DNA from: Deltaproteobacteria bacterium
GTDB taxonomy: Bacteria; Desulfobacterota; Syntrophorhabdia; Syntrophorhabdales; Syntrophorhabdaceae
Length of the DNA stretch: 50,848 bases
Assembly (NCBI GenBank): GCA_029777945.1
Contig: JAKORG010000066.1
Coordinates: forward strand, 1-50,848
Direction: 5' to 3'
Shown here: positions 17,071 through 25,289 of the stretch, one piece after another
How positions within the stretch are numbered: the first letter of the stretch is position 1
Layout: the number at the start of each line of letters is the position of its first letter
Made by a program: the position numbers and the translations under genes
Notes under the pieces: model-generated
Database searches by the model: none
Told to the model about the DNA's origin: nothing
What the model saw: only the letters and a program-made list of their open reading frames with translations

Positions 17071-17776
17071 TATAATAAATGCCATTGAAAATAATCCTGA
17101 AAAGGTAAAAAGGCTGTGGATAGAAGAAGGTTTTAAAACCCAATACGAGAGGTTTATAAAAAAGGCAAAAGAAAAGGGCATATCTGTCAGGATTATATCA
17201 AAGGAGATATTTTCTAAAAGATTTAAAAATGCAAGGGCACATTTGTGTGCTGAAAGAGACGAATATGCATTTATTGACCCTGATGCATTTTTAAATTATT
17301 TAAAAACATTAGAAAGAAAGATTTTTCTCTGTGCATTTGACGGAATATACGACCCTCAGAACCTTGGAAATATTGTAAGAAGTGGCGTATGTTTCAATGT
17401 TGACGGGATTATTATACCAAAGGACAGATCCTGCGGTATTACCGATTCTGTTATGAGGGTCTCAAAGGGTGCCATAGAGCATATAAAGGTAATAAGAGTT
17501 ACAAACCTTGCAAGATATTTAGAGGTCTTAAAAAATATAGGAATTTTTTGTTTTTGTCTTGATGAAAGGGCAAAAGAGACACTGTCAGAATTGGATTTAA
17601 CCATCCACACCTGCCTTGTTTTCGGAAGTGAAGAGGGTATAAGGCGGCTTGTAAAGGAAACATGTGATAAAATAGTGAGGATACCTACTGCTAAAAATTT
17701 TTCTTCTCTGAATGTGGCTACATGTTTTGCAGTATCTGCCTATGAGGTTTTGCGCCAGAGAGGATTCCATTTGTGA
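17045..17776 (+). CDS. SpoU-family RNA 2'-O-ribose methyltransferase (RlmB-like)
   Basis: A 243-residue SPOUT methyltransferase. A short N-terminal substrate-binding part is followed by the three SpoU motifs: DPQNLGNIVRSG (motif 1), LVFGSEEGIRRLV (motif 2) and SSLNVATCFAVSAYEV (motif 3), which form the SAM knot. Length matches RlmB/TrmH-like enzymes acting on 23S rRNA or tRNA; the exact nucleotide is not predictable. The overlap with pyrF indicates coupled translation. Confidence 0.88.
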   Translation: MPYLTDRTDIINAIENNPEKVKRLWIEEGFKTQYERFIKKAKEKGISVRIISKEIFSKRFKNARAHLCAERDEYAFIDPDAFLNYLKTLERKIFLCAFDGIYDPQNLGNIVRSGVCFNVDGIIIPKDRSCGITDSVMRVSKGAIEHIKVIRVTNLARYLEVLKNIGIFCFCLDERAKETLSELDLTIHTCLVFGSEEGIRRLVKETCDKIVRIPTAKNFSSLNVATCFAVSAYEVLRQRGFHL

Positions 17777-17779
17777 TGG

Positions 17780-17806
17780 TTGACATAAATAGTGTTTTTT
17801 TATAAA
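17780..17806 (+). promoter_or_regulatory. possible promoter for the phosphoesterase gene
   Basis: TTGACA (17780-17785) and TATAAA (17801-17806) with a short 15-base spacer, placed just after the methyltransferase stop. The spacing is below optimum, so activity is uncertain. Confidence 0.35.
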
Positions 17807-17818
17807 TTATCCAAAGCC

Positions 17819-18289
17819 ATGTTAAAGATAGGTGTTATTTCAGACACGCATCTACATACAGTAAATAATGCCCTTAAAGAACTACTGAAAAATAAATTTC
17901 AAGACATAGACTTACTCATCCATGCAGGGGATATGACCACCGTTACGGTCTACGAATATCTAAAAAATTGGAATCTACTGGCCGTAAGAGGTAATATGGA
18001 CGACTTTGATTTAAAAGACCTCCTCCCCCAGAAAAGGATTGAGGTAATAAACAATAAAAGGATAGGGATTATCCACGGTTCAGGTTCACCTTATGGCATA
18101 GAGGAGAGGGTGATGAGAGAGTTTGATGAAAAAGTAGATATAATAGTCTTTGGTCATTCCCATGTGCCTGCAAAAAAAGACATAAACGGTGTAATTTTTT
18201 TTAACCCTGGGTCATTTAGAGACAGTAAGACTGCAGGGATTATCGAATTGGGAGAGAAAACAGATTTCAGGTTTGTAACAATAGAATGA
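17819..18289 (+). CDS. YfcE/MJ0936-type metallophosphoesterase
   Basis: A 156-residue calcineurin-like phosphoesterase. All metal-ligand motifs are in order: SDTHLH, HAGDMT, VRGNMDD, HGSG and FGHSHVP. The small size fits YfcE, which hydrolyses phosphodiesters and related compounds; the natural substrate is unknown. I prefer the ATG at 17819 (MLKIGVISDTHL) over an upstream ATG at 17792, because the family begins there. A perfect hairpin starts immediately after the stop codon. Confidence 0.88.
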   Translation: MLKIGVISDTHLHTVNNALKELLKNKFQDIDLLIHAGDMTTVTVYEYLKNWNLLAVRGNMDDFDLKDLLPQKRIEVINNKRIGIIHGSGSPYGIEERVMREFDEKVDIIVFGHSHVPAKKDINGVIFFNPGSFRDSKTAGIIELGEKTDFRFVTIE

Positions 18290-18312
18290 TTACATACCCA
18301 AAGGGTATGTAA
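18290..18312. repeat. perfect 10-bp inverted repeat after the phosphoesterase gene
   Basis: TTACATACCC-AAA-GGGTATGTAA: ten perfect base pairs with a 3-base loop, beginning right after the TGA. No T-run follows on either strand, so it is not a standard terminator. It lies 30 bases before the GH57 start and could be an mRNA-processing/stability hairpin or a protein-binding dyad. Confidence 0.75.
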
Positions 18313-18342
18313 AACCAGAAACCTGTCTTATTATAAAAAAAT

Positions 18343-20490
18343 ATGGATTCAATATATCTATCATTTCTCTGGCATATGCATCAGCCTTTTTACAAAAATC
18401 TCTGGACCGGGGAATATCTTTTACCATGGGTTTTGCTCCACGGCACAAAGGATTATTTTGACATGCCATATATGATTAAAGACTATGAAAAAATAAGGCA
18501 GAATTTCAACCTCGTGCCGTCGCTTCTTTTGCAATTAAAGGATTATGAGGAAAATGAGGTGGATGATATTTACCTGAATATTTTGAAAAAACCAGCAGAA
18601 GAGCTAACCAGTGATGATAAATCCTTTATTTTAATGAATTTTTTCAATGCAAACTGGGAGAACATGATAAAACCCTTTCCGAGATTTTATGAGCTTTTAA
18701 GAAAAAGGGGTTTTTATTATTCAAAGGAACATTTAAAAGATATTCAGCGCTATTTTAGCGTTCAGGACTTTAGAGATATTCAAATACTATTTTTTCTCTC
18801 GTGGATTGACCCTGTGTTTTTTGGTATGTATGAGGAATTGCAGAGATTAAAGGCAAAGGGTAGATTTTTTTCAGAAGAAGACAAAGAGACGCTAATAAAA
18901 ATCCAACATGAAATCTTAAAAGGTATTATACCAATTTATAAAGAAATGGCAGAAAAAGGTAAAATAGAGCTCTCCACATCGCCTTTTTATCACCCGATCA
19001 TCCCTTTGCTCATTGATAACAGGATTGCAAGGGATGCTTTACCTGATTTAAACTTACCGGAAAAACCCTTTTCTTTTCCAGAAGATGCCAATACCCAGAT
19101 TGAAAAGGCCCTGGCATACTTTAAGGATATTTTCCAGTTCTTACCAGAGGGTATGTGGCCTCCTGAAGGCTCTGTAAGCAACGAAGCCTTAAAGCTCTAT
19201 ATGAAAAATAACATAAATTGGATTGTCACAGATGAGGATATACTATTTAAAAGCCTAAACATTGAAGAAAGAAAAGGTAGGGATAGTTCTTTTATTGCTT
19301 ATGAATATTTATGCAAACCGTATATATTCGAATCAGATGGTAAAAAGATAAATATGCTCTTTAGAGAAAAAATGCTATCAGACTTAATCTCCTTTCACTA
19401 TTCAAGGATGCACCCAAAGGATGCAGCAGAAGATTTGATAAAGAGAATACTTTTAATCATGGACCAGGTAAAGAATAAACTCAGAAGGCCTATGGTAAAT
19501 ATAACTATGGATGGAGAAAATGCCTGGGAAAATTATACAAACGACGGATGGGATTTTTTCAAATATCTATACGATATGATTGAGAAAGAAGAAAGAATTA
19601 GACCTATAACAATTTCAGACTATTTAAAAGAGGCAGATAATTTTGGTCGCATCTATGATTGCTTTGCCGGCTCCTGGATTAATCACAATTTTTATATCTG
19701 GATAGGTCATATAGAAGATAACACTGCCTGGTCACTTATTACTGAAACGAGAGAGGTGCTTGAAAGGGAAGACCCGGAGAAAAAGAATAAAAATGCATGG
19801 GAATCTATTTACATTGCTGAAGGTAGTGACTGGAACTGGTGGTACGGCGATGATCATGCATCAGAAAACGATGAGGTATTCGACCTACTCTTTAGAGAAA
19901 ACCTTTCAAATGTTTACAGGTTCTTAAAAAAGGAACCGCCGGCAAAACTTTCTATCCCTGTGATGATAGAAGAAAGAGAGGTAAAACCTGAAAGAGAACC
20001 TGTTAATTTTATTAAGCCAATAATAGATGGGAAGAAAACAAACTATTTTGAATGGATGGGCTCGGGTTATATAGAAAATAAGTCCCACGGTGTGGCAATC
20101 CACGAATCTATAAATTTGATAAAGAGCCTTTACTTTGGTTTTGACAAAAGATTTTTTTATTTAAGGGCAGACCTCGATAAGGTATATCTTAACAGTGAAA
20201 AGGATATTACCTTTGAAATCCAGATTACAGCCTCAGATAGGACGTTTAATATTAGCTATTCCATAAAAGATAATCTTGTTAATGCAGACATACCCATAAT
20301 AATTACCTATGTAGACATACTTGAGGCAAGACTTGAGGTGGCCTCTTTAGGTGTAAATGCGAGAGATAAAATTTTTTTATGGCTTACGTTAAAGATAAAA
20401 GAAATGAGAGTGGATAGAATACCATCAAGGGGATACCTGTCAATTACCGTTCCATCAGAAGACTTTGAGATGGAAATGTGGTATGTTTAG
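18343..20490 (+). CDS. glycoside hydrolase family 57 protein (alpha-glucan-active)
   Basis: A 715-residue GH57 enzyme with no signal peptide, so likely cytoplasmic. HMHQP (residues 11-15) is the family motif 1. The nucleophile is E275 in MWPPEGSVSN, the acid/base D390 in MDGENAWENY. GSWINHNFYIWIG and SDWNWWYGDDH are also typical. The C-terminal ~170 residues form a beta-rich extension as in GH57 amylase/pullulanase-like proteins. Family members cut or rearrange alpha-1,4/1,6-glucans; which activity is not resolvable. A role in glycogen turnover, possibly supplying sugars to the trehalose genes downstream, is inference. No clear Shine-Dalgarno precedes the ATG. Confidence 0.88.
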   Translation: MDSIYLSFLWHMHQPFYKNLWTGEYLLPWVLLHGTKDYFDMPYMIKDYEKIRQNFNLVPSLLLQLKDYEENEVDDIYLNILKKPAEELTSDDKSFILMNFFNANWENMIKPFPRFYELLRKRGFYYSKEHLKDIQRYFSVQDFRDIQILFFLSWIDPVFFGMYEELQRLKAKGRFFSEEDKETLIKIQHEILKGIIPIYKEMAEKGKIELSTSPFYHPIIPLLIDNRIARDALPDLNLPEKPFSFPEDANTQIEKALAYFKDIFQFLPEGMWPPEGSVSNEALKLYMKNNINWIVTDEDILFKSLNIEERKGRDSSFIAYEYLCKPYIFESDGKKINMLFREKMLSDLISFHYSRMHPKDAAEDLIKRILLIMDQVKNKLRRPMVNITMDGENAWENYTNDGWDFFKYLYDMIEKEERIRPITISDYLKEADNFGRIYDCFAGSWINHNFYIWIGHIEDNTAWSLITETREVLEREDPEKKNKNAWESIYIAEGSDWNWWYGDDHASENDEVFDLLFRENLSNVYRFLKKEPPAKLSIPVMIEEREVKPEREPVNFIKPIIDGKKTNYFEWMGSGYIENKSHGVAIHESINLIKSLYFGFDKRFFYLRADLDKVYLNSEKDITFEIQITASDRTFNISYSIKDNLVNADIPIIITYVDILEARLEVASLGVNARDKIFLWLTLKIKEMRVDRIPSRGYLSITVPSEDFEMEMWYV

Positions 20491-20495
20491 TTTTT

Positions 20496-21188
20496 TTATT
20501 TAGATTTTCTAATAGAAGCAAGTAATGTCTCTAATTCTTCTCTTATCACCTTCTCCGCTACATCGGTTAAAATCTGTTTTGAATAATTTTTCATGTAGCC
20601 GCTTAAAGCAGGTGTTAGCTTTTCTATCAAATCCTCCTTTAAGTCCTCTATGCATTGATTTATTACCTTTTTTAACTCCTCTTCAAAGGCCACTGTTTCT
20701 TTATCGTCTTCAAATTTAAACTGCACCTTTGGTTCTTTCAATATCTCCTTCATTATCATGCTTGTCTCTTCCGTGGTTTTTGATACTTTTAATTCATCAG
20801 GTGTAAGCTCTGGTTCCTTTGCCTGTTCGGTTAAATCTTCAAGTTCTGCAATCATCTGATGAACTTTAAAGAAATTTATAGGTTTTTCGATTATGCCCCT
20901 GATGTCTGTATATCCTGAAAGGTCTATCTGTTTGCTTATGTCCTTTAAAAAGAAAAAGTGTGCATTTTTAAGAAGTTCCCGCTCTTGCAAGTCCTCATAA
21001 ACTTCAATCCCATCCTTTTTATCAAGGTCCACGTTTATTATATATATGTCGGGCTTATATTCAAGGGCAATCCTTTCTATATTTGCCCCATCGGATGTAT
21101 AAAAGAATTCGTATTCATCCATGGGAAATACAACCCTGAATGCATCCCTTAAGCCTTCATCTCTATCTGCTAAAAGTATTCTTTTCAT
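20496..21188 (-). CDS. receiver-like protein lacking the phospho-acceptor Asp, with charged helical tail
   Basis: A 230-residue protein. Residues 1-115 have receiver-domain layout (ILLADRDEGLRDAF; KPDIYIINVDLDKKDG; GIIEKPINF with the conserved Lys-Pro). Aligning on the DG turn puts Asn52 where the phosphorylated Asp should be, and Arg9 replaces one acidic-pocket residue. The Thr/Ser position reads FFLKD. Phospho-signalling is therefore doubtful. Residues 120-230 are charged and helical with a conserved-looking end (VAEKVIREELETLLAS). The gene starts four bases after the MshM-like ATPase, so the two probably act together in pilus function. No DNA-binding domain is seen. Confidence 0.75.
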   Translation of the reverse strand: MKRILLADRDEGLRDAFRVVFPMDEYEFFYTSDGANIERIALEYKPDIYIINVDLDKKDGIEVYEDLQERELLKNAHFFFLKDISKQIDLSGYTDIRGIIEKPINFFKVHQMIAELEDLTEQAKEPELTPDELKVSKTTEETSMIMKEILKEPKVQFKFEDDKETVAFEEELKKVINQCIEDLKEDLIEKLTPALSGYMKNYSKQILTDVAEKVIREELETLLASIRKSK

Positions 21189-21192
21189 AACA

Positions 21193-22176
21193 TTAGCCCC
21201 CTTTTAATTTAAAAATATCTTTAAAAATATCCTTTACTGGTATGATATTAAAAATAGAAAGGATAATCAATAGTATAAGAAGCAACACAAAAACGGTAAC
21301 GAGTATATATATGCCCTTTTTATTGAAAAAAGTTTTTTCTTTTTTTTCAATAAATGGCCCGAGGCTTTCATCTTTGAGCACTGATTTTACTATTTTATCA
21401 TTAACAGACCTACCTGATTTAGAATACAGGGCAATAAGACACCTGTCACATATGATGTTTATGGTTCTGGGATAACCCTTTGAGGCATTGTATATCAAAG
21501 GGATTGCATTATCTTCAAACTGGACAAATCCCTTTGAGCCTGCCTTTAAAAGTCTGTGTGTTATATAAAGGTTTATCTCATTGAAATTTAAGGGCCTCAG
21601 TCTATATATGACAGAGATTCTCTGGGAAATATATCTCATATGGGGCTGTTTTAGCCTCTCTATGAGTTCCTGCTGGCCAAAAAGAATGATGTGGAGAATC
21701 TTTTCTTTATCCGTCTCGAGGTTTGATAATATCCTTATAAACTCAAAGGTCTCGTCACTTATAAGCTGTGCTTCATCGATGACAATGATAGTTTCCTTGC
21801 CTTTTTTATATTCTTCCAAAAGAAAACCTTCAAGCCTGGAGAACATATCTTTTTTTGATAGATTATTGTCATATGGAATACCTAATTCGGTAAGGACTTC
21901 CTGAAGGAACTCTTTATCATCCATTATAGGATTTAAAATTAGGGCAGTGTTGTAGATATTTTTGTTTAGACTATCGATAAATAACCGAGAAAGGACTGTC
22001 TTTCCTAAACCCACATCGCCGTAAATACAGGCAAGGCCCTCTTTCTGCATTAGAAAGAACCTTAAATGTTCAAGCGCCTCCCTGTGGGTCTGGGATTCAA
22101 AGTAGAAATTTGCATCAGGGGTTAATCCAAAAGGCCTTTCGTTTAACCCGAAATATTCGAGATAAGGTATCTCCAT
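21193..22176 (-). CDS. ExeA/MshM-type AAA ATPase with C-terminal membrane helix
   Basis: A 327-residue protein of the GspA/ExeA/MshM group. The N-terminal FGLNERPFGLTPDANFYF is the family hallmark. Walker A is YGDVGLGKTV, Walker B IIVIDEAQLI, sensor 1 HIILFGQQEL, arginine-finger region HMRYISQRIS. A transmembrane helix lies near residues 289-308 (ILVTVFVLLLILLIILSIF), with a short periplasmic tail. In ExeA systems it helps assemble the secretin through peptidoglycan; in MSHA systems mshM has the same fold. Here the secretin and MshN-like partner are at 35.4-38.0 kb. Divergent from the glycosyltransferase/prepilin genes. Confidence 0.88.
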   Translation of the reverse strand: MEIPYLEYFGLNERPFGLTPDANFYFESQTHREALEHLRFFLMQKEGLACIYGDVGLGKTVLSRLFIDSLNKNIYNTALILNPIMDDKEFLQEVLTELGIPYDNNLSKKDMFSRLEGFLLEEYKKGKETIIVIDEAQLISDETFEFIRILSNLETDKEKILHIILFGQQELIERLKQPHMRYISQRISVIYRLRPLNFNEINLYITHRLLKAGSKGFVQFEDNAIPLIYNASKGYPRTINIICDRCLIALYSKSGRSVNDKIVKSVLKDESLGPFIEKKEKTFFNKKGIYILVTVFVLLLILLIILSIFNIIPVKDIFKDIFKLKGG

Positions 22177-22257
22177 TATTTTTTAAATTACAAAATTGTA
22201 TGTTCCTTATGCAATATTTATTTTGCCAAAATCAGAATTTTTCTATAAAATTCTTTG

Positions 22258-22962
22258 ATGCTTTTATCCATCATAATCCCAGCATTTAACGAGATAAAAA
22301 CCATTTCAGAGGTTATAGAAAAGGTAGTTGCCACTCCATACGATAAGGAGATAATCATAGTCGATGATGGATCCACTGATGGCACAAGGCAATATTTGGA
22401 AGAGACAATGCTAAAGGCAAAAGAGGACAGAAAAAGCCATTTAAACATTGTATTCCATGAAAAGAATATGGGTAAAGGTGCTGCTATTAGAACGGGAATA
22501 AAACATGCAAAGGGAGATATAATAATCATCCAGGATGCAGATTTAGAGTATGACCCAAAGGATTATCCAACACTACTTCAGCCCATTCTGGAAGGCAAGG
22601 CAGATGTAGTATACGGTTCGAGGTTTTTAGGCGGTCCCCACAGGGTCCTATATTTCTGGCATTATGTGGGTAATAAGGTCATAACCCTTTTATCCAATAT
22701 GTTTACAGATTTGAATCTCACAGATATGGAAACGGGATATAAAGTTTTTAGAAGAGATGCGATAAAAGATATAGAGATAAAATCCAATAGATTCGGTTTT
22801 GAACCGGAGATTACGGCAAAGATCGCAAAAAAGGGACTAAGGGTTTATGAGGTGCCCATTTCATACTACGGCAGAAGCTACAGAGAGGGTAAGAAGATTA
22901 CCTGGAAGGATGGGGTAAAGGCAGTATTTACGATTTTGAGGTATAATATTTTTAGTAAATAG
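22258..22962 (+). CDS. family 2 glycosyltransferase (dolichyl/undecaprenyl-phosphate mannosyl- or glucosyltransferase type)
   Basis: A 234-residue soluble GT-A enzyme. SIIIPAFNE and IIIVDDGSTDGT bind the nucleotide sugar. QDADLEYDP is the DxD-type metal motif, and GYKVFRRDAI plus the RSYREGKKI acceptor loop are typical of polyprenol-phosphate sugar transferases. No membrane segments are visible. I use the ATG at 22258, not the adjacent TTG. The stop codon abuts the ATG of the first prepilin-like gene, which suggests co-expression; a link to pilin or surface glycan modification is only suggestive. Confidence 0.87.
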   Translation: MLLSIIIPAFNEIKTISEVIEKVVATPYDKEIIIVDDGSTDGTRQYLEETMLKAKEDRKSHLNIVFHEKNMGKGAAIRTGIKHAKGDIIIIQDADLEYDPKDYPTLLQPILEGKADVVYGSRFLGGPHRVLYFWHYVGNKVITLLSNMFTDLNLTDMETGYKVFRRDAIKDIEIKSNRFGFEPEITAKIAKKGLRVYEVPISYYGRSYREGKKITWKDGVKAVFTILRYNIFSK

Positions 22963-23358
22963 ATGAACAAAGAAAAGGGTTTTTCCTTAATTGAGCTCAT
23001 CATAGTAATTGTGGTCCTTGGAATTCTTGCAGTGGCAATCGTGTATAGGTTTGGCTCTATAGGAATAGATACATCAGCTATTGTAGCAGTAGATCAGACT
23101 ATTGCCGATATACAGTATACCCAGATCCTTGCCATGTCACAGGCAGCTCAGAAAAGCATATCCTTTACATCAGGCTTTGATTCATATAATGTGGCAGGTG
23201 AAATAAAAAAGCTACCAGGCGGCGTAACCGCAGGAAATACCATAACATTCACATTTAATTCTCTTGGAGAACCTGCTTCTGGAGGAGGTCAAACAGTAAC
23301 AATAGGTGAGAGACAGATAAAGGTTTGGGCAATAACAGGGAATACTGAAGCACTATGA
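22963..23358 (+). CDS. prepilin-like protein, GspH/FimT type
   Basis: A 131-residue type IV pilin-like protein. A six-residue leader MNKEKG is followed by the prepilin peptidase site G/FSLIEL with Glu at +5. The hydrophobic helix IIVIVVLGILAVAIVYRF and a small beta domain follow, with the QYTQILAMSQAAQKS segment reminiscent of FimT/GspH minor pilins. It ends with IKVWAITGNTEAL. First of four consecutive minor-pilin genes; the last bases overlap the next start by four. Confidence 0.88.
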   Translation: MNKEKGFSLIELIIVIVVLGILAVAIVYRFGSIGIDTSAIVAVDQTIADIQYTQILAMSQAAQKSISFTSGFDSYNVAGEIKKLPGGVTAGNTITFTFNSLGEPASGGGQTVTIGERQIKVWAITGNTEAL

Positions 23359-23807
23359 AAGGCTCAAATAAAAAGATTCTTACTCATAAATGCAAAAAAG
23401 GCTTTACCATCATTGAGCTTATTATTTTTATCGTAATTGCTGGACTTTTTGTCCCCTTGGCATATGTAGCCTTTACTGCTGCGTTGAAGAATGTAGCCAC
23501 CCCCGAATCCATAACAACGGCGAGATTTATTGCAGAACAGAAACTTGAAGAAATTACAAAGGATAACTTTGAGACAATTATTACAAACTATCCACCGCCC
23601 ACAAGCACATCGTATACAGATGTCCCCGGGTATAGTGGCTATCAATGGAAGTGGACTATAGGTTATATAACATATAGCGGCAATCCGCCTGTGATATCCG
23701 ATTCTGTATCTGCAACGAATTATCTAAAAATTATAGTCTATGTGAGAGAACCCCAGGGATATGAATATGATGTCAACACCATTGTTACAAAAAGATTAGG
23801 TAGTTAG
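23355..23807 (+). CDS. prepilin-like protein, GspI/PilV type
   Basis: A 150-residue minor pilin. A longer basic leader (MKGSNKKILTHKCKKG) precedes FTIIELIIFIVIAGLFVPL, with Glu at +5. The block FIAEQKLEEI in the first third of the mature part is typical of PilV/GspI-like pilins (ATTARFxAEQKLEE-like). The soluble part is Tyr/Pro-rich (NYPPPTSTSYTDVPGYSG). Two bases separate it from the next gene's ATG. Confidence 0.87.
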   Translation: MKGSNKKILTHKCKKGFTIIELIIFIVIAGLFVPLAYVAFTAALKNVATPESITTARFIAEQKLEEITKDNFETIITNYPPPTSTSYTDVPGYSGYQWKWTIGYITYSGNPPVISDSVSATNYLKIIVYVREPQGYEYDVNTIVTKRLGS

Positions 23808-23808
23808 T

Positions 23809-24363
23809 ATGAAAGAAAGAGGTTTTACATTGATCGAGATTATTATCACCATTGTCATTCTCAGTGTAATAGGTGTGTTTTCTTTTTCATTTTTTTCACA
23901 CTTAACAATGACATATACAATGACGGAATCCAAAAGAACCATCCATCAGGAGGCAGTCTATGCCTTAGAGAGGATATCAAGGGAACTAAGGGATGCAAAA
24001 GAAGTGAAAGTCAACAATAACGTAATACAATTTGAAAGGGCACATGCCACAGGGCAGGACAGTAATAAATATATAAAATTTTATAAGAGTGCTACAGACC
24101 TATACAGGGATTCGGTAGGTGATAGTGGCTTTACAACAAATACAACCCATAATATAATTGCAAAAAATGTATCTTCCTTTACTGTGTCACCCAGTGGCAC
24201 ACCCCTTCCCCCTGATACAGAAGTAACCATCTCTTTAAGTATTACCAGAGGTGAGACACAGTCATACTCTGTAAAGGTCTGTGTAAAAAATTACTCAGAC
24301 ACCGGGACATGCACCTTTAATGGGAGGAGTTTTGGAGGGTGTTATGAAGATAAGATTTACTGA
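23809..24363 (+). CDS. prepilin-like protein, GspJ/PilW type
   Basis: A 184-residue minor pilin with a very short leader, MKERG/FTLIEIIITIVIL, and Glu at +5. The early mature region EAVYALERISRELRDAKEV matches GspJ/PilW-type pilins, in which an ALERIxRELRxA helix follows the membrane segment. The C-terminus holds three Cys (KVCVKNYSDTGTC, GGCYEDKIY) that may form disulfides. Its end overlaps the following gene by 20 bases. Confidence 0.87.
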   Translation: MKERGFTLIEIIITIVILSVIGVFSFSFFSHLTMTYTMTESKRTIHQEAVYALERISRELRDAKEVKVNNNVIQFERAHATGQDSNKYIKFYKSATDLYRDSVGDSGFTTNTTHNIIAKNVSSFTVSPSGTPLPPDTEVTISLSITRGETQSYSVKVCVKNYSDTGTCTFNGRSFGGCYEDKIY

Positions 24364-25192
24364 GAAAGGACTCTCCCTCGTTGTATTGATTGTTATTATT
24401 ACAGTTCTCGGTTTTTTAGGCACAGGTATAGTCTCATTTATAGGTGCTAAACAAAAATCGTATCCTCTCCATGTTCAATCCTATCAGGCCCTTGCCCTTG
24501 CCAATGCAGGCATTGAGTTTGCAATAAGATTTGCAAATGACAAATATCAAATCGGACAAACTGTTCAAGACTGTCTTGGTTCACCTATTACCGTTAGTTT
24601 TGGCAATGGAAGTTTTACAATACAGTATATAGGTGGCACTGACTACACATTAAAGTCAGTTGGCACCTGTGGCAATGCCAAAAGAGAGGTATGGCTTAAT
24701 AGATTTCCAGGTTATACTCAAGGCACAGGTTTTATGTTAACAAAGACCATAGATCCAAATTATAGTCCGTCCTCACATAGCTCCTCTGTAAATATCCCTC
24801 TAACAAATCTCTACGAACAAACAATATATATAAAATACATTACCATTACCTTAAACCCAACACAGGGTAGTGCAAATTTTTTAGAGACCATATCTTTTGG
24901 GGGATCCACAGTTTACAATTTTAATAATGATTCAAGTAATCCAAATAAAACTGGTAAGGGCATATGTATACCCACATCAGGAGGCACTGGATGTGATGCT
25001 GGTTCATTAACGCCTGCAAAGATACCCTATGCATTTAATCTCAACCTTGCTATACCACCCGGGACAGCTACTGAGATTTTAAATTTTAATTCTGCTTCGA
25101 TTAGGGGGACATATACAGTTAATTTTTTCTACGATTTTAATACAGGCTATACAGATTTAAAGACAGCAACCTTTACATTCATAATCAATTAA
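24344..25192 (+). CDS. GspK/PilX-like minor pilin
   Basis: I choose the ATG at 24344 because GGAGGG lies just upstream; a longer frame begins at 24320. The 282-residue product starts MKIRFTEKG/LSLVVLIVIITVLGFLG. The cleavage Gly is present, but +5 is Val instead of Glu, as in GspK-type tip pilins. The helix then continues with SYQALALANAGIEFAIRFA, the PilX/GspK signature. The C-terminal domain (TLKSVGTCGNAKREVW and beyond) is beta-rich with two CIPTSGGTGC cysteines. Likely the pilus-tip subunit, completing an H-I-J-K-like set. Confidence 0.8.
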   Translation: MKIRFTEKGLSLVVLIVIITVLGFLGTGIVSFIGAKQKSYPLHVQSYQALALANAGIEFAIRFANDKYQIGQTVQDCLGSPITVSFGNGSFTIQYIGGTDYTLKSVGTCGNAKREVWLNRFPGYTQGTGFMLTKTIDPNYSPSSHSSSVNIPLTNLYEQTIYIKYITITLNPTQGSANFLETISFGGSTVYNFNNDSSNPNKTGKGICIPTSGGTGCDAGSLTPAKIPYAFNLNLAIPPGTATEILNFNSASIRGTYTVNFFYDFNTGYTDLKTATFTFIIN

Positions 25193-25289
25193 TCTGTATG
25201 GTCTCGATAAATGAATACGCTTGTCTTTTTTAGATTTATTCTATATCCTTTCTTTAAAAGAAAAAAACTTTAAAAAAAGGGGGGTCACA

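Noticed and set aside
25193-25289. Terminator between the pilin-like genes and the SDR gene
   Set aside because: A/T runs are present, but no GC-containing stem can be formed.
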